From a virus, in IMG/VR virus record IMGVR_UViG_3300032011_002687, positions 1 through 64,000 of that record: DNA of 64,000 bases. One strand, written 5' to 3'. The position numbers and the translations under genes are program-made. Numbering within the stretch: position 1 is the stretch's first letter; the number at the start of each line of letters is the position of its first letter. Shown here one piece after another: positions 1 to 9,337 of this stretch. The notes under the pieces are model-generated. The model had not been told where the DNA came from and did not search any database. It was given only the letters and a program-made list of their open reading frames with translations.

Positions 1-764
1 TTCTTCATAAACACCTGTCCTGCAGGATTTCTTATCGCACCATCTTTAAATCTACTACCTCTACAAGTCATATGATACACGAACCCCTGCCAAGTTTGAA
101 TAAATGTATATCCAGCAAGATAAAACCTATTGAATATATCTGAATCTTCTTTACTTTGTGGTGCAAATATAGGGTCATGTCCACCAATGAAATCCCAATC
201 CTCTTTCATAATAGCCCAAGGAGCGAATATTCCCTCTGATGTTTCTCGGTTTAATGCGAGTGGGCCATACTTAATTCCATCTGAGTTTTTACTCTGTAAA
301 TCCTTTACAAACTCTAATAACTCATCTCTCTTAAACTCTTCAGGTTCTATACCAAAATCCATTAATATCTTCTCAGGCCCATCTGGATGTAGTGGTGGTT
401 CTATTCTCGTTAATGATACAACTTTACCCTTTTCTAAATACTTATCAACCTCTTTATCTGAATTAGGTGTTAGAATCATATCCGCGTGGAATATCATAAC
501 CCTATCGTGTGTTGCATAATCATTAATTAGTGTATCATATAGTATTGTATGTCCCAATCTATCTGGGCCTTTGTTGATATGAAGTTTGATATTCTTATCT
601 CTCTTCATCCAAACTAATACTTGTTCCATTGTTCCATCAGTACTTGCATCATCTGCAATACATATCTCGTGTTCTACCGATTGGTTTTCACGAATACTCT
701 CATATGCCTGTTTTAAATACTTTAGATTATTCCTCGATGGAATGATAAAACTAATTGGATTCAT
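1..764 (-). CDS. Family 2 glycosyltransferase, truncated by the window edge
   Basis: The C-terminus runs off the left edge, so about 254 residues are visible. The protein opens with the GT-A nucleotide-sugar fold: SFIIPSRNN at 5-13, a DDASTDG loop at 38-44 and a DxD-like HAD at 93-95. It should transfer a sugar from a nucleotide donor in the cytoplasm; donor and acceptor cannot be read. The start at 764 overlaps the end of the upstream epimerase gene by 14 bases, so it belongs to the same minus-strand operon. The family call is solid, the specificity unknown. Confidence 0.85.
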   Translation of the reverse strand, partial: MNPISFIIPSRNNLKYLKQAYESIRENQSVEHEICIADDASTDGTMEQVLVWMKRDKNIKLHINKGPDRLGHTILYDTLINDYATHDRVMIFHADMILTPNSDKEVDKYLEKGKVVSLTRIEPPLHPDGPEKILMDFGIEPEEFKRDELLEFVKDLQSKNSDGIKYGPLALNRETSEGIFAPWAIMKEDWDFIGGHDPIFAPQSKEDSDIFNRFYLAGYTFIQTWQGFVYHMTCRGSRFKDGAIRNPAGQVFMK

Positions 765-1617
765 TCACTTGTTCCTTTACCCATTTTATTAGGTTTTCTT
801 TTGGTGCCCATCCGAGTAACTCACTTGCAGATTCATCTGTACAAAGTGTTTCTCTCATCTCACCTGGTCTTTTTGGTACTTTTACTTTTGGATGTTCTCC
901 AAATGCATCTGCCAATTCATTAATAGAATAGTTTACTCCACTACCCAACTCAAAGAAGTTTCCATTAACTTCACCATCAACCAATTTCTCGGCTGATTTA
1001 ACTAATCCATCTACAATATCGTAAACATGCGTGAAATCTCTTCTTTGTTCTCCATCCCAAGTAATGGTTATATCTCTATTCTCTTCCCATTGTTTCATAA
1101 ATACACCTACGACAGTACAATATTCCCCATCCACTAATTGTTTAGGCCCATATACATTGTAGAACCTACATACTATTGTTGGTAAATCATATATCTGATG
1201 ATATAGTTTCACTAATTCTTCACCTTGCCATTTACTAAATGAATAAGGATTTGCGTGTACATCTCCGTGTACTGATGATGAACCAGCATAAACTAATGGT
1301 ATGTTTTCTTTTCTAGCATATTCTAATACTCTCTGTGTACCTTGTGTGTTTGTATCAATTGTACTCGTTGGGTCATCAAATGATGGTTGTATCCTTGCCA
1401 ATGCAGCTAAATGAAATATACAATCAATACCATCTATCCCATCAAGAATACCATCCTCTCTAATATCTCCGTGAATGTATCTGGCTTGTCCATGCTCGTT
1501 TGATTTAAAACCTGTGTAGTAATTATCTATTGAAATTACCTCGTGTCCATCTTCTAATAACCTTTTGATTAAATTAGTGCCGATGAACCCAGCACCACCT
1601 GTTACTAATATATTCAT
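751..1617 (-). CDS. NAD-dependent nucleotide-sugar epimerase/dehydratase
   Basis: This is an extended short-chain dehydrogenase of 288 residues. The Rossmann motif TGGAGFIG lies at residues 6-13, a catalytic serine in the GSSS stretch near 113, and the YxxxK pair (YSFSK) near 125-129. The family oxidises and reduces NDP-hexoses to epimerise or dehydrate them. The start at 1617 is preferred over an in-frame ATG at 1647 because it forms an ATGA overlap with the stop of the preceding gene and puts the Rossmann strand at the N-terminus. It probably supplies a donor for the surrounding glycosyltransferases; the exact sugar is not determinable. Confidence 0.9.
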   Translation of the reverse strand: MNILVTGGAGFIGTNLIKRLLEDGHEVISIDNYYTGFKSNEHGQARYIHGDIREDGILDGIDGIDCIFHLAALARIQPSFDDPTSTIDTNTQGTQRVLEYARKENIPLVYAGSSSVHGDVHANPYSFSKWQGEELVKLYHQIYDLPTIVCRFYNVYGPKQLVDGEYCTVVGVFMKQWEENRDITITWDGEQRRDFTHVYDIVDGLVKSAEKLVDGEVNGNFFELGSGVNYSINELADAFGEHPKVKVPKRPGEMRETLCTDESASELLGWAPKENLIKWVKEQVNESN

Positions 1618-2528
1618 TTGTTTCTTAACTCCCAATTTCGTTTCCATACTTCTTCAGTATAGTTTGATTCATATCGTTTTCTTATTGTTTCACTACATAA
1701 CTTGTAGAACTTATCATTCTCTTTTAATTTCTTTCCAATTCTTTTTGCTTCATCTAAATCACCAACCTCGACTGTAGTCAATGGATGAAGTATTTCTTGT
1801 GTATCCAATCCTTTGTATCCAATACAAGGTATTCCGTGAAACCCACAATTTAATGCGAATGTTCCTGCTGCGTGTGTTCTCATCATATGAACACCTATAT
1901 TATATTGTCCTAAATTAGTAACCCATTCTCTCCAATTCATATAAGGTAGGTAATTTATATCCTCTATCATATCTTCTTGTTCTTGTTTTCTACCCATTGA
2001 TGGTGCAGATATAGGATTACCTATTTCCCTTGCTACCATATACGAATCAAATCCACCATACCAACTTACCATATTACCACCAACCATTGTACCATCACCC
2101 CACTCATTTCGTGGAACTAAACCATCTGTAATCATCAAACTTCTCATCACCCTTACATCTTTACAACCTAATCCAAGATAGTAATTCACATCAGATTCAT
2201 TATGACAATAAACCCAATCTGCATCCATCAATGAATTGAAATATTTAAATTGTTTATCAACTGAATAATCTTGGAAGTACCAATGTGGGCCTTCTTGCAT
2301 TACTGCCACCTTATCACAAAATTGTTTGAAGTGATTAATATCTACTTCAGGATTATTCTTTGGTATAATTACTATTCCTAAATCATATCTCTTTCTTCGT
2401 GGTGTATCCTTGATAGGTGACCACTCAGCATCTAATGCTATTGACCATGCATATTCTGTTCTGGCGTTCTCAAAATCTCTTGGAACTTTACCATATATTT
2501 GACTCTCTGAAAAAAATACTATGTTCAT
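1614..2528 (-). CDS. Putative glycosyltransferase (GT-B-like)
   Basis: A 304-residue protein without membrane segments. It starts with a short beta strand (MNIVFFSES). Its second half has a pattern seen in GT-B enzymes: HAAGTFALNCGFHGIPCIG near 235-255 resembles the donor-binding 'xxAxGxPxI' helix start. The context (epimerase downstream, deacetylase upstream, 4-base overlaps at both ends) supports a role in glycan building. I do not recognise a specific family; another sugar-related role is possible. Confidence 0.55.
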   Translation of the reverse strand: MNIVFFSESQIYGKVPRDFENARTEYAWSIALDAEWSPIKDTPRRKRYDLGIVIIPKNNPEVDINHFKQFCDKVAVMQEGPHWYFQDYSVDKQFKYFNSLMDADWVYCHNESDVNYYLGLGCKDVRVMRSLMITDGLVPRNEWGDGTMVGGNMVSWYGGFDSYMVAREIGNPISAPSMGRKQEQEDMIEDINYLPYMNWREWVTNLGQYNIGVHMMRTHAAGTFALNCGFHGIPCIGYKGLDTQEILHPLTTVEVGDLDEAKRIGKKLKENDKFYKLCSETIRKRYESNYTEEVWKRNWELRNK

Positions 2529-3190
2529 TTTATCTCTGATATTGTAACAAATTGTAAATCATATTGTGATAATAAGTATTCAATAACTCTGTCAAAATGT
2601 AAAAAATTTTCCTCTTTCCACACATTATCATTGTGTGTTCCATTGATGTGTGATTGAAACATAAATGTATTTCCATATAAACTTATATTGTCTGATTCAT
2701 TAATACCATCACATCCCTCGAAGAAATCACACCCCCAAGTTATCCCTTTATTGATTTCACTATGTCCTGCAACCCATTGAAAATAATTACTGATTGCATC
2801 TGCACTTTGTTGGTTCACTCCCCAACCTGGTGCTCTAAATCCTTTTGGTATATAACCACAACTCTCCCACAAATCTTGTGATGTTTGGATTCGCTGTGTT
2901 GCATCACCATATTGTAATTCATAATATTCCATCTCACCAATATCTTCAGTTTGACATGCATGAAAATGACCGTGATTACTCATCTCCACCCAATCGTATT
3001 GTTTCCAAAAATTAACAAACTCTTTTGTGATTGGATACTTATCGTGATAATTACTTGGTATGAATAAATTAAACTTTACACCATACTTTTTATTGAGCTC
3101 AGAGAGATACTCAACTTGAATATCTCCCTCAACTCCCCAACCTTTTTCTGGATGTATATCATCTATCGCGACAACTACATTATTTTTCAT
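2525..3190 (-). CDS. Polysaccharide deacetylase (NodB/CE4-like)
   Basis: The 221-residue protein shows the NodB homology order: an Asp-Asp pair (AIDDI, about 8-12), the metal-binding H-x-x-x-H motif (HGHFH, near 72-76), and a third motif RAPGW near 119-123. CE4 enzymes remove N- or O-acetyl groups from sugars using a divalent metal. There is no signal peptide, so it should act in the cytoplasm on a sugar intermediate rather than on the cell wall. The length is close to a bare CE4 domain. Confidence 0.8.
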   Translation of the reverse strand: MKNNVVVAIDDIHPEKGWGVEGDIQVEYLSELNKKYGVKFNLFIPSNYHDKYPITKEFVNFWKQYDWVEMSNHGHFHACQTEDIGEMEYYELQYGDATQRIQTSQDLWESCGYIPKGFRAPGWGVNQQSADAISNYFQWVAGHSEINKGITWGCDFFEGCDGINESDNISLYGNTFMFQSHINGTHNDNVWKEENFLHFDRVIEYLLSQYDLQFVTISEIK

Positions 3191-3580
3191 CTACCATCCC
3201 TCTTCGAATGGATATTCTTTTGTTGATGGTTTACTATCTTTACTATTGACATAAATCCATTTAACATCAGGTAATATCTCATTCCTAATTTGTTTTCTTT
3301 GGTCTGCATATGGACATATAGATGCTATAACTACATTTTTTCCTTGTACCCATAACACTCTTGCTATCCTCGCCAACCTATCATTCTGTTTTCTTCTACC
3401 CTTTTCACTAAAATCCAAATCATCCCAAACACTCTCTCTAAAATCATCTGCATCCAAAACTATTTTGTTTGGTACATCGAACTTCAAAGCAATGTTTGTC
3501 TTTCCACTTCCGCTATTTCCGTGAAACCACCACACTTGTCCTGGTCTATCATCAGGTATTACTCTGTGTATTGCTCCCAT
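3191..3580 (-). CDS. APS-kinase-like P-loop kinase (CysC family)
   Basis: The visible Walker A is GNSGSGKT, near residue 21, close to the GxSGxGKS form of adenylylsulfate kinases, followed by LDADDFRE, the position of the family's LDGDxxR. APS kinase makes PAPS, the donor for sulfotransferases. At 129 residues it is shorter than CysC (about 200), so the C-terminal lid is reduced. The start at 3580 has a Shine-Dalgarno AAAGGG; an upstream in-frame start at 3613 has no better site. It could instead phosphorylate another small substrate, and no sulfotransferase is recognised nearby. Confidence 0.65.
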   Translation of the reverse strand: MGAIHRVIPDDRPGQVWWFHGNSGSGKTNIALKFDVPNKIVLDADDFRESVWDDLDFSEKGRRKQNDRLARIARVLWVQGKNVVIASICPYADQRKQIRNEILPDVKWIYVNSKDSKPSTKEYPFEEGW

Positions 3581-4625
3581 CTTCAACCCTTTCGTAGTCT
3601 TTAAAGACATCACTCCAACTATAAGTGTATGCCTGTTTACTTAAATTGAATGCATTTTGTTGGGACATTTTATCTGCGTTAGGAAACCAATATTGTTTCT
3701 TTCTCATCACAGTCATATCATCTGTTGTGAAATCCTGTCCCTTTATATACATTCGTTTATTTGGTAATTTTCTATTGTGAACCAATAGAATATTTTTAAT
3801 TATATATTGTGTTAATTGGCCTTGAAAGTGTATTAAACAATTATTCATAAATGCTGTATCTTCGTGTACAAAGAATACACTTTTTGGTATATTAACTCCA
3901 CTCTTAATTACATCTGATGATATAACTAATCCACACCCATTAAACTTTAGGTTTTGAGTAACTTGTATATCTAAATCCTCAACCTTTTCATTAATCAAAT
4001 CCATTTCTTGCTGTTTCATATTGTATCGTAAACTCCACCAATTTGTTAAATCACCCTCTATGAATGGTTTATCTGTGAAGTCTGGATGTTCTAATATTTT
4101 CCAAGTATCATCCCACATTTTACAAGTACTGAAAAATCCAACATACTTTGGTGTTGTTTCTTTTGCTGCAGTATGTAGATTATCTAATATTTCAAATGTT
4201 TGTTTTGGTATCAATGAATCACTCTCACCCCACATAAGTATATCTACTTCTTCACAATACTTTTCATTAAACTCTCTACGATAATCAGCAATAGTATAAA
4301 TATCTTCTCGATGGTCTCCACCATTCCTATCGTGTTCTACTAATCTTAAATTATATTCTAATGTTGAATCAAAGTGGTGGTCATATCCAAATATACCCTT
4401 TAATATTTCTCTGAAGTTATCTCGTAGTTCACCAATAGTTATTTTCTTTGTATCAACTTGTTCCAACCCTTGATTTAAATTAAAACAAATGTCAATAACC
4501 ACATTCTCTTTGTTTTCAATATCAGTTAATGCTTTTTGTACACTAAGTAGATAATCTTTTATGATATCTATTTCATAGAATTGTACTAAACATCCGATTG
4601 CAATCTTATTAGTTAACTTATGCAT
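3552..4625 (-). CDS. Putative GT-A glycosyltransferase
   Basis: A 357-residue protein beginning with a glycosyltransferase-like strand (KIAIGCLVQFYEI). An acidic triad WGESDSL near residue 132 could be the DxD-type metal and donor site. Downstream FNGCGLVISSDV resembles the 'CG' acceptor loop of GT-A enzymes. The stop codon lies inside the next gene, a 29-base overlap. It belongs to the sugar operon. Family and specificity are not identified. Confidence 0.55.
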   Translation of the reverse strand: MHKLTNKIAIGCLVQFYEIDIIKDYLLSVQKALTDIENKENVVIDICFNLNQGLEQVDTKKITIGELRDNFREILKGIFGYDHHFDSTLEYNLRLVEHDRNGGDHREDIYTIADYRREFNEKYCEEVDILMWGESDSLIPKQTFEILDNLHTAAKETTPKYVGFFSTCKMWDDTWKILEHPDFTDKPFIEGDLTNWWSLRYNMKQQEMDLINEKVEDLDIQVTQNLKFNGCGLVISSDVIKSGVNIPKSVFFVHEDTAFMNNCLIHFQGQLTQYIIKNILLVHNRKLPNKRMYIKGQDFTTDDMTVMRKKQYWFPNADKMSQQNAFNLSKQAYTYSWSDVFKDYERVEDGSNTQSNT

Positions 4626-5382
4626 AATTGTGTTTTACTCTCTCCCATACATTCTTCATCAAAGCATTTCGTTCTGTTTTTTCAAATCCATTAAAATGCC
4701 AAACCCAACCAACATTCCATAGTAAATCACTCTGTAATACTCCTCGTAGATGTAATTGTTGTAGATTAAATCTCTCATCTAAAAACTCAATATCGTGTTC
4801 ACTATTTCGTATCATATAATTAATAGGTGTTTGGTCTGAACCCTTTTTTACAGTCTCGTGTTGTCTCATTCGTATTTCATCTTCGTTCTTATAGTAAAAA
4901 TCTGTAACACTCTTACACCATTCTTTGTGTTTCTTATTCAATACAATGAAACCACAATTAAAATAACTTAACCAATCAAATTTAATATCAGGCCAAAAAT
5001 CTTGATAACCTTGAATACTATTATGAGTCCACTCTATAAAGAATCTATCTTGTATTGCACCAAACTCACCTTTTGATGCTTCAAAAAAATCTGGACAATC
5101 CCAATGTACCATCGTATCAATATCAACTAATGCTACATTATCATATTCTATACCATTTGCATCCAATACTTCCATCGCATGCCATCTTTGCCAAGTGGGT
5201 TTCATACCTGGAACTTTCATTGTTCCATCACCCTTTGGTCTTAACTCATCTTCTAATATGAATAACTCTACATCATTCTTATCACACCAATATTGCCACG
5301 ATTTATAACACCACTCAGCATAATCTAATCTATCTGGTGCATCTACCATTGCAGTCATAAATACTACATTTTTACTCTTCAT
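4618..5382 (-). CDS. GT8-like glycosyltransferase
   Basis: 254 residues with GT8-like landmarks: LVDIDTMVH near residue 83 supplies a DxD metal site, FNCGFIVLNK is the conserved 'NxG' acceptor loop, and DQTPINY is the family's D-Q motif. The chosen start at 5382 has GAGG eight bases upstream; an in-frame start at 5415 lies inside the preceding gene without a better site. The family transfers hexoses with retention of configuration. Donor unknown. Confidence 0.72.
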   Translation of the reverse strand: MKSKNVVFMTAMVDAPDRLDYAEWCYKSWQYWCDKNDVELFILEDELRPKGDGTMKVPGMKPTWQRWHAMEVLDANGIEYDNVALVDIDTMVHWDCPDFFEASKGEFGAIQDRFFIEWTHNSIQGYQDFWPDIKFDWLSYFNCGFIVLNKKHKEWCKSVTDFYYKNEDEIRMRQHETVKKGSDQTPINYMIRNSEHDIEFLDERFNLQQLHLRGVLQSDLLWNVGWVWHFNGFEKTERNALMKNVWERVKHNYA

Positions 5383-5611
5383 TAAAAACCTCAATACATA
5401 ATATGTTTTTATCATTAACCATTACCCAAGTACCATCAGTTTGTTTAAATTTAGTAAACTGTCCTTGTAATAATGATTTTGATATGACATGGTTAAATGT
5501 TCTTTTCTCCCCACCAACAAAATGTATGATTTGTGTTACCACTTCACCAACCGCATTTACTGATGACCTTAAATCTGTATATTCTCTCTCCACTAACTCT
5601 TTCACCATCAT
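5372..5611 (-). CDS. Small conserved-looking protein, function unknown
   Basis: A 79-residue soluble protein with no motif I recognise. The start region is ATGATG; AAAGGAG lies two bases before the first ATG and five before the second, so 5608 may be the true start. It overlaps the upstream nucleotidyltransferase gene by four bases and the downstream glycosyltransferase gene by 11. That tight packing and the good Shine-Dalgarno site are the reasons to call it a gene. Confidence 0.65.
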   Translation of the reverse strand: MMVKELVEREYTDLRSSVNAVGEVVTQIIHFVGGEKRTFNHVISKSLLQGQFTKFKQTDGTWVMVNDKNILCIEVFNEE

Positions 5612-6162
5612 AACTCCTTTATTTGATTTAACAAATCACTACTGATTGTAAATCCCATCTTCTTAAATTTATCTATTCTACCAAGTAATTGTTCAATGGT
5701 ATGATAATTCTCAACTCTTAGTGGCCAATGATTACAAATTAACCTTTTATGTGATATATCATCAAAATATGTAGGTGAATATCTAAACATTTCGTTTTTA
5801 AACTCGTATCCACCAGTGATTATAGTGAAATCAAAATTAGAAACCACATCATCGTAACTTCCCTTTCCCCACCTCACATTATCATCGTTGTTCCATATCA
5901 ATTGAACAATTAAATCCTTACATTTATAATTTTTGAATGCATTAGTTTCTTCTATACATTCAAATGAATCTCTAAAATAATCATCTACATTTTTGTATTT
6001 TTCGTAATCTCTAAAATATAAATCTAAATCTGAATCTAATGGTAACTCCATCATTAATTTTAGAATACTACCACCCATTAAACAAACATCATTCTCTTTC
6101 AAAATATCTATATTTATATCATTTGATTCTAATATAGTTAATAACTCTTTTTGTTTATTCAC
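5608..6162 (-). CDS. Nucleotidyltransferase-fold protein (Pol-beta superfamily)
   Basis: 184 residues. The GGS motif near 30-32 followed by DSDLDLYF near 43-50 is the GGS...DxDxxF signature of the Pol-beta nucleotidyltransferase superfamily, with a possible third Asp in SNFDFTI. Such enzymes attach NMP groups to proteins, nucleic acids or small molecules. The start is GTG, forming a GTGA overlap with the preceding methyltransferase stop. The substrate is not clear; the neighbourhood suggests a metabolite or surface-related target. Confidence 0.65.
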   Translation of the reverse strand: MNKQKELLTILESNDINIDILKENDVCLMGGSILKLMMELPLDSDLDLYFRDYEKYKNVDDYFRDSFECIEETNAFKNYKCKDLIVQLIWNNDDNVRWGKGSYDDVVSNFDFTIITGGYEFKNEMFRYSPTYFDDISHKRLICNHWPLRVENYHTIEQLLGRIDKFKKMGFTISSDLLNQIKEL

Positions 6163-6776
6163 TTCTTTTTCAATCCTACTATCGTTTGTCCACCATCTCC
6201 TACTTGCGTATCTTTTATACTAACAACTTCAGTATAATAATCAAACACTTTATGGTACTCTGGTCTTGGCCAGAAATCGTGTATGAACACGATGGAATTT
6301 TCATCTATATAATTCAATACTTTATAAGCACAATCTGTTCTTGCTCTACCATCTATAAATACTATATCAAAATGGTCAACCCCCAAGTTATCTACATAAT
6401 CTATGTACTCACCCCAAACATATTTATCTCTTGGATATACACAATCATCTAACTTTGGTATATTATGATTATCTAAATGTTCTGAAGCATATAGTATATT
6501 ATCATCATACTTGTTCCAAAATTCCTCTCTATTGGTTGGTACACCCTTTGGTATATCACATAAGTGTATTTCTGCGTTATCAAGTTTATCATCATATATC
6601 TCCTGTTGTACATTCCAATACCAATCTAAGTTATGTTCTATACTATAAAACTTCTTTACATACTTTGGGAATATTGTAGTACTACCACCACAACCCCACT
6701 CTAACATTACCGAATCATCTTTGCAATAACTCTGTACTAATTCTATTTCTCGTGGATGTATATTAGGTGTTAACAT
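6159..6776 (-). CDS. Class I SAM-dependent methyltransferase-like protein
   Basis: 205 residues. LEWGCGGSTT near 25-34 fits motif I (E/DxGxGxG), YSIEHN near 44-49 gives the acidic ribose-binding residue of motif II, and FIDGRAR near 140 corresponds to motif IV. IVFIHDFWPR follows, as in the methyltransferases often found in sugar clusters. It probably methylates a sugar or a sugar intermediate. The substrate is unknown. Confidence 0.72.
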   Translation of the reverse strand: MLTPNIHPREIELVQSYCKDDSVMLEWGCGGSTTIFPKYVKKFYSIEHNLDWYWNVQQEIYDDKLDNAEIHLCDIPKGVPTNREEFWNKYDDNILYASEHLDNHNIPKLDDCVYPRDKYVWGEYIDYVDNLGVDHFDIVFIDGRARTDCAYKVLNYIDENSIVFIHDFWPRPEYHKVFDYYTEVVSIKDTQVGDGGQTIVGLKKK

Positions 6777-6779
6777 AAT

Positions 6780-7946
6780 CTACCAGCCTTTTTTAATAGT
6801 CTGAACGATATACTCTCGTTCTTTTTTAGTAACCCACCAACCAACTGGTATTGCAATTAATCTTGGTGTAATCTTATCAAGTGTAGGTAGGTTTCTTTCA
6901 AATTCTTTTACACAACTATGAATATCATTTCTTTCGTGTACTTGTGATACCATAATATCGTGTTTCTTCATATGTTCCATAAACTCATCTTTTCTATCAA
7001 CTAATAAACTATAAATCCAAAATGATGATTTGTGATTAGGTTTTCTTTCTAATAATTGTACATCTGTTACATCACTTAACTCTTCATCATAGTATTGTGC
7101 ATTCTCTTGATGTTTACTAACTATCTCATCTAAATGTTTAAAGTTCTCAATACCAAGTGTTGCAGCAATATCATTCATATGAAATTTATATCCCCACTCT
7201 TTGATATCTTCTTCACATCTGAAATCTTTCTTATTAGATTCTCTATCTATACCATACCACCTTAACAACTTAGACCTATCATAAGATTCTCTATCTGGTG
7301 TGATTAATATTCCACCATCACCCGTTGTGATGTGTTTAATTGCTTGAAAACTAAATGTACACCAATTTCCGTGAGAACCTATTGGTTTGTTATTATATGT
7401 AGAACCCATCGCGTGAGCACAATCTTCTATAATTGCTGGTTTAAAACCAAATCGTTTTTCTGCGTTCCTTGCAATCATATCTAATCTATCTAAATCGACT
7501 GGATAACCACCCCAATGTACAACAAATATAACTTTTGTTTTCTTTGTTATCTTTCTTTCTAAATCAACCAAGTCCATATTCAATGTTTTCTCATCTACAT
7601 CAACCCATTTTATCTTTAGGTTATTTGCAAGTATTGGCCAGTTGGTTGCAGTACAAGTTAATGGTGTGGTTAATACTTCATCACCATCCTCTAATCCAGG
7701 CCAGATATTTCTTGATGCACAACCCTCAAATACTTCATCTATTGGTTTTTTTAATTGGTGTAATGCTAAATGTTCTGCAGATGTTGCAGCATTTACAGTC
7801 GAGATATAATCAACTCCAAAGTATTCTTTTAAATTACTTTCAAACTCTTCTACCTTTGGTCCTTGTCCTATAAACCCACTCTCCAATACTTTTCGTACTG
7901 ATTTGTGAGCATTCTTGTCCATAAATACTTTAAATAGTGGTATCAT
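6780..7946 (-). CDS. DegT/DnrJ/EryC1/StrS-type PLP aminotransferase
   Basis: 388 residues, full length for the family. Visible are the NAATSAEH substrate and cofactor loop near 55-62, the IEDCAHAMG segment with the PLP-binding Asp, and the Schiff-base lysine in SFQAIKHITTGDGG. These enzymes convert NDP-ketosugars to NDP-aminosugars. With an epimerase and an acetyl-sugar deacetylase in the same operon it likely makes an amino-sugar for the phage glycan. Alternative: a non-sugar aminotransferase of the same fold, less likely here. Confidence 0.92.
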   Translation of the reverse strand: MIPLFKVFMDKNAHKSVRKVLESGFIGQGPKVEEFESNLKEYFGVDYISTVNAATSAEHLALHQLKKPIDEVFEGCASRNIWPGLEDGDEVLTTPLTCTATNWPILANNLKIKWVDVDEKTLNMDLVDLERKITKKTKVIFVVHWGGYPVDLDRLDMIARNAEKRFGFKPAIIEDCAHAMGSTYNNKPIGSHGNWCTFSFQAIKHITTGDGGILITPDRESYDRSKLLRWYGIDRESNKKDFRCEEDIKEWGYKFHMNDIAATLGIENFKHLDEIVSKHQENAQYYDEELSDVTDVQLLERKPNHKSSFWIYSLLVDRKDEFMEHMKKHDIMVSQVHERNDIHSCVKEFERNLPTLDKITPRLIAIPVGWWVTKKEREYIVQTIKKGW

Positions 7947-8658
7947 CTAAGTATCTCCTCGCTTCCTTGTTCCATAAATCTATGGTTTCTTGTGGTCTTG
8001 TTTCTCCTCTACCATAATGGAAGAAGAATGGTTTTTGATTGATTGAACATTGTTCTCCGTGTGGTAAATTTAAAATGTGTTTTGATTTATCACCAACATA
8101 TTGTCCTTGCATTGTAAATGCTGTATTCTCTAATATAATACAACTCTCTCTATTCTCTGCTGCTACCTTAGTTATGTTACCACAACTATCTATGTGAGTT
8201 GCATCTGGATACAAATCATACTTCTCAAAATTCTCTCGTTTAAATATCATAAACATTTCTCTACATATACTTCTATCAAATCTATTACTCACCAAGAAAA
8301 CATTTTCTATTAGTGGTAGTATATCCTCTGTCCAAGTATCAAGGAATAATATATCTGAATCTAAAAAACAAACTATTGGATTGGAAGTATTTTTCATACC
8401 CATTGTTAATCCTGCAGAATGATTTATACTACCATCACCTGGTTTCTTCCACACCCCATCTTGTGGGCCTTTTAATATCTGATAGTTATCCTTATCTTTA
8501 TAGATTTCTTTGTATCTTTCTACATCATCACCATTATCAATTATGGTTACATCAAATGGATGGTCTACGAATTTCTCTACACTTTCAAGTGCAAGTTTTA
8601 CATATTCTGTATTTTTAAAACTTACTATTATAAAATCAATTTTGTTAGAATGGTTCAT
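7930..8658 (-). CDS. Family 2-like glycosyltransferase
   Basis: 242 residues. The N-terminus IDFIIVSFKNTEY and the IIDNGDD loop near residue 40 match the GT2 nucleotide-binding region; FLDSDILFL near 98-106 is the DxD metal site. No membrane segment is present. It overlaps the downstream aminotransferase gene by 17 bases. Donor and acceptor unknown. Confidence 0.78.
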   Translation of the reverse strand: MNHSNKIDFIIVSFKNTEYVKLALESVEKFVDHPFDVTIIDNGDDVERYKEIYKDKDNYQILKGPQDGVWKKPGDGSINHSAGLTMGMKNTSNPIVCFLDSDILFLDTWTEDILPLIENVFLVSNRFDRSICREMFMIFKRENFEKYDLYPDATHIDSCGNITKVAAENRESCIILENTAFTMQGQYVGDKSKHILNLPHGEQCSINQKPFFFHYGRGETRPQETIDLWNKEARRYLDDTTI

Positions 8659-9337
8659 AAGTATTTCCCTCTAACCCCATATTCCAAAAAGGATTTAATG
8701 AATAAATATTACACCCATAAACCTCTTTAATTTTATCTCTAACTTCTATATTCATATCTTTAATAAGTCCTAACCATTCAGTAATTCCACCATAGTTATC
8801 TGAAGATTGCCAGTGACCTTCCATATAACCATTGTAGTATTTATCCCCATTTACTGCTCCATTATCTGCACCACTTATTATAATATTTTTTGCACCCATA
8901 TATGCTGCTATATTCATTGCACTCGTTATACTTGACCTTACACAAACCATCTTATCTGTTCCAATACAATCTAAATCTAAACTACCATCTGTTTTTTTAT
9001 TGTTCCCATTATCCATATGGTCAAACATATAAAAGTTGTCTGAATATTCAGGTTTATTTTCTCCAGAACTATAATGTCCAGCGTGAAACTTTGAGAATAA
9101 TAGTTTTAACTCAGCACCTTTCAATTCGTCAATACTTGCATCAAACCTTGAAGATTCTGATAAATCTTTCATCACTGCATAATCACAAGGAAAGTGTCGG
9201 TACACTTGATTTAACCCAATTGTTATTTTGTTCTCGAAGAAACTTGAATTAATATAATTCATTGAACCACCTGCACATATAATCCAAATATCATCACCAA
9301 GATGTTTATCTTTTAATTCTAATATTTCTTTATACAT
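8645..9337 (-). CDS. Maf/MptE-like (DUF115-type) protein, candidate nonulosonate transferase
   Basis: 230 residues. IICAGGSMNYI at about 19-29 and the later SSITSAMNIAAYMGAKNII and ISGADNG segments resemble the DUF115/MptE-like domain of motility accessory factors, some of which transfer nonulosonic acids to proteins. The adjacent upstream gene is a CMP-nonulosonate-synthetase-like enzyme, which fits. The core domain is seen; its use as a glycosyltransferase is inference. Confidence 0.6.
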   Translation of the reverse strand: MYKEILELKDKHLGDDIWIICAGGSMNYINSSFFENKITIGLNQVYRHFPCDYAVMKDLSESSRFDASIDELKGAELKLLFSKFHAGHYSSGENKPEYSDNFYMFDHMDNGNNKKTDGSLDLDCIGTDKMVCVRSSITSAMNIAAYMGAKNIIISGADNGAVNGDKYYNGYMEGHWQSSDNYGGITEWLGLIKDMNIEVRDKIKEVYGCNIYSLNPFWNMGLEGNTYEPF

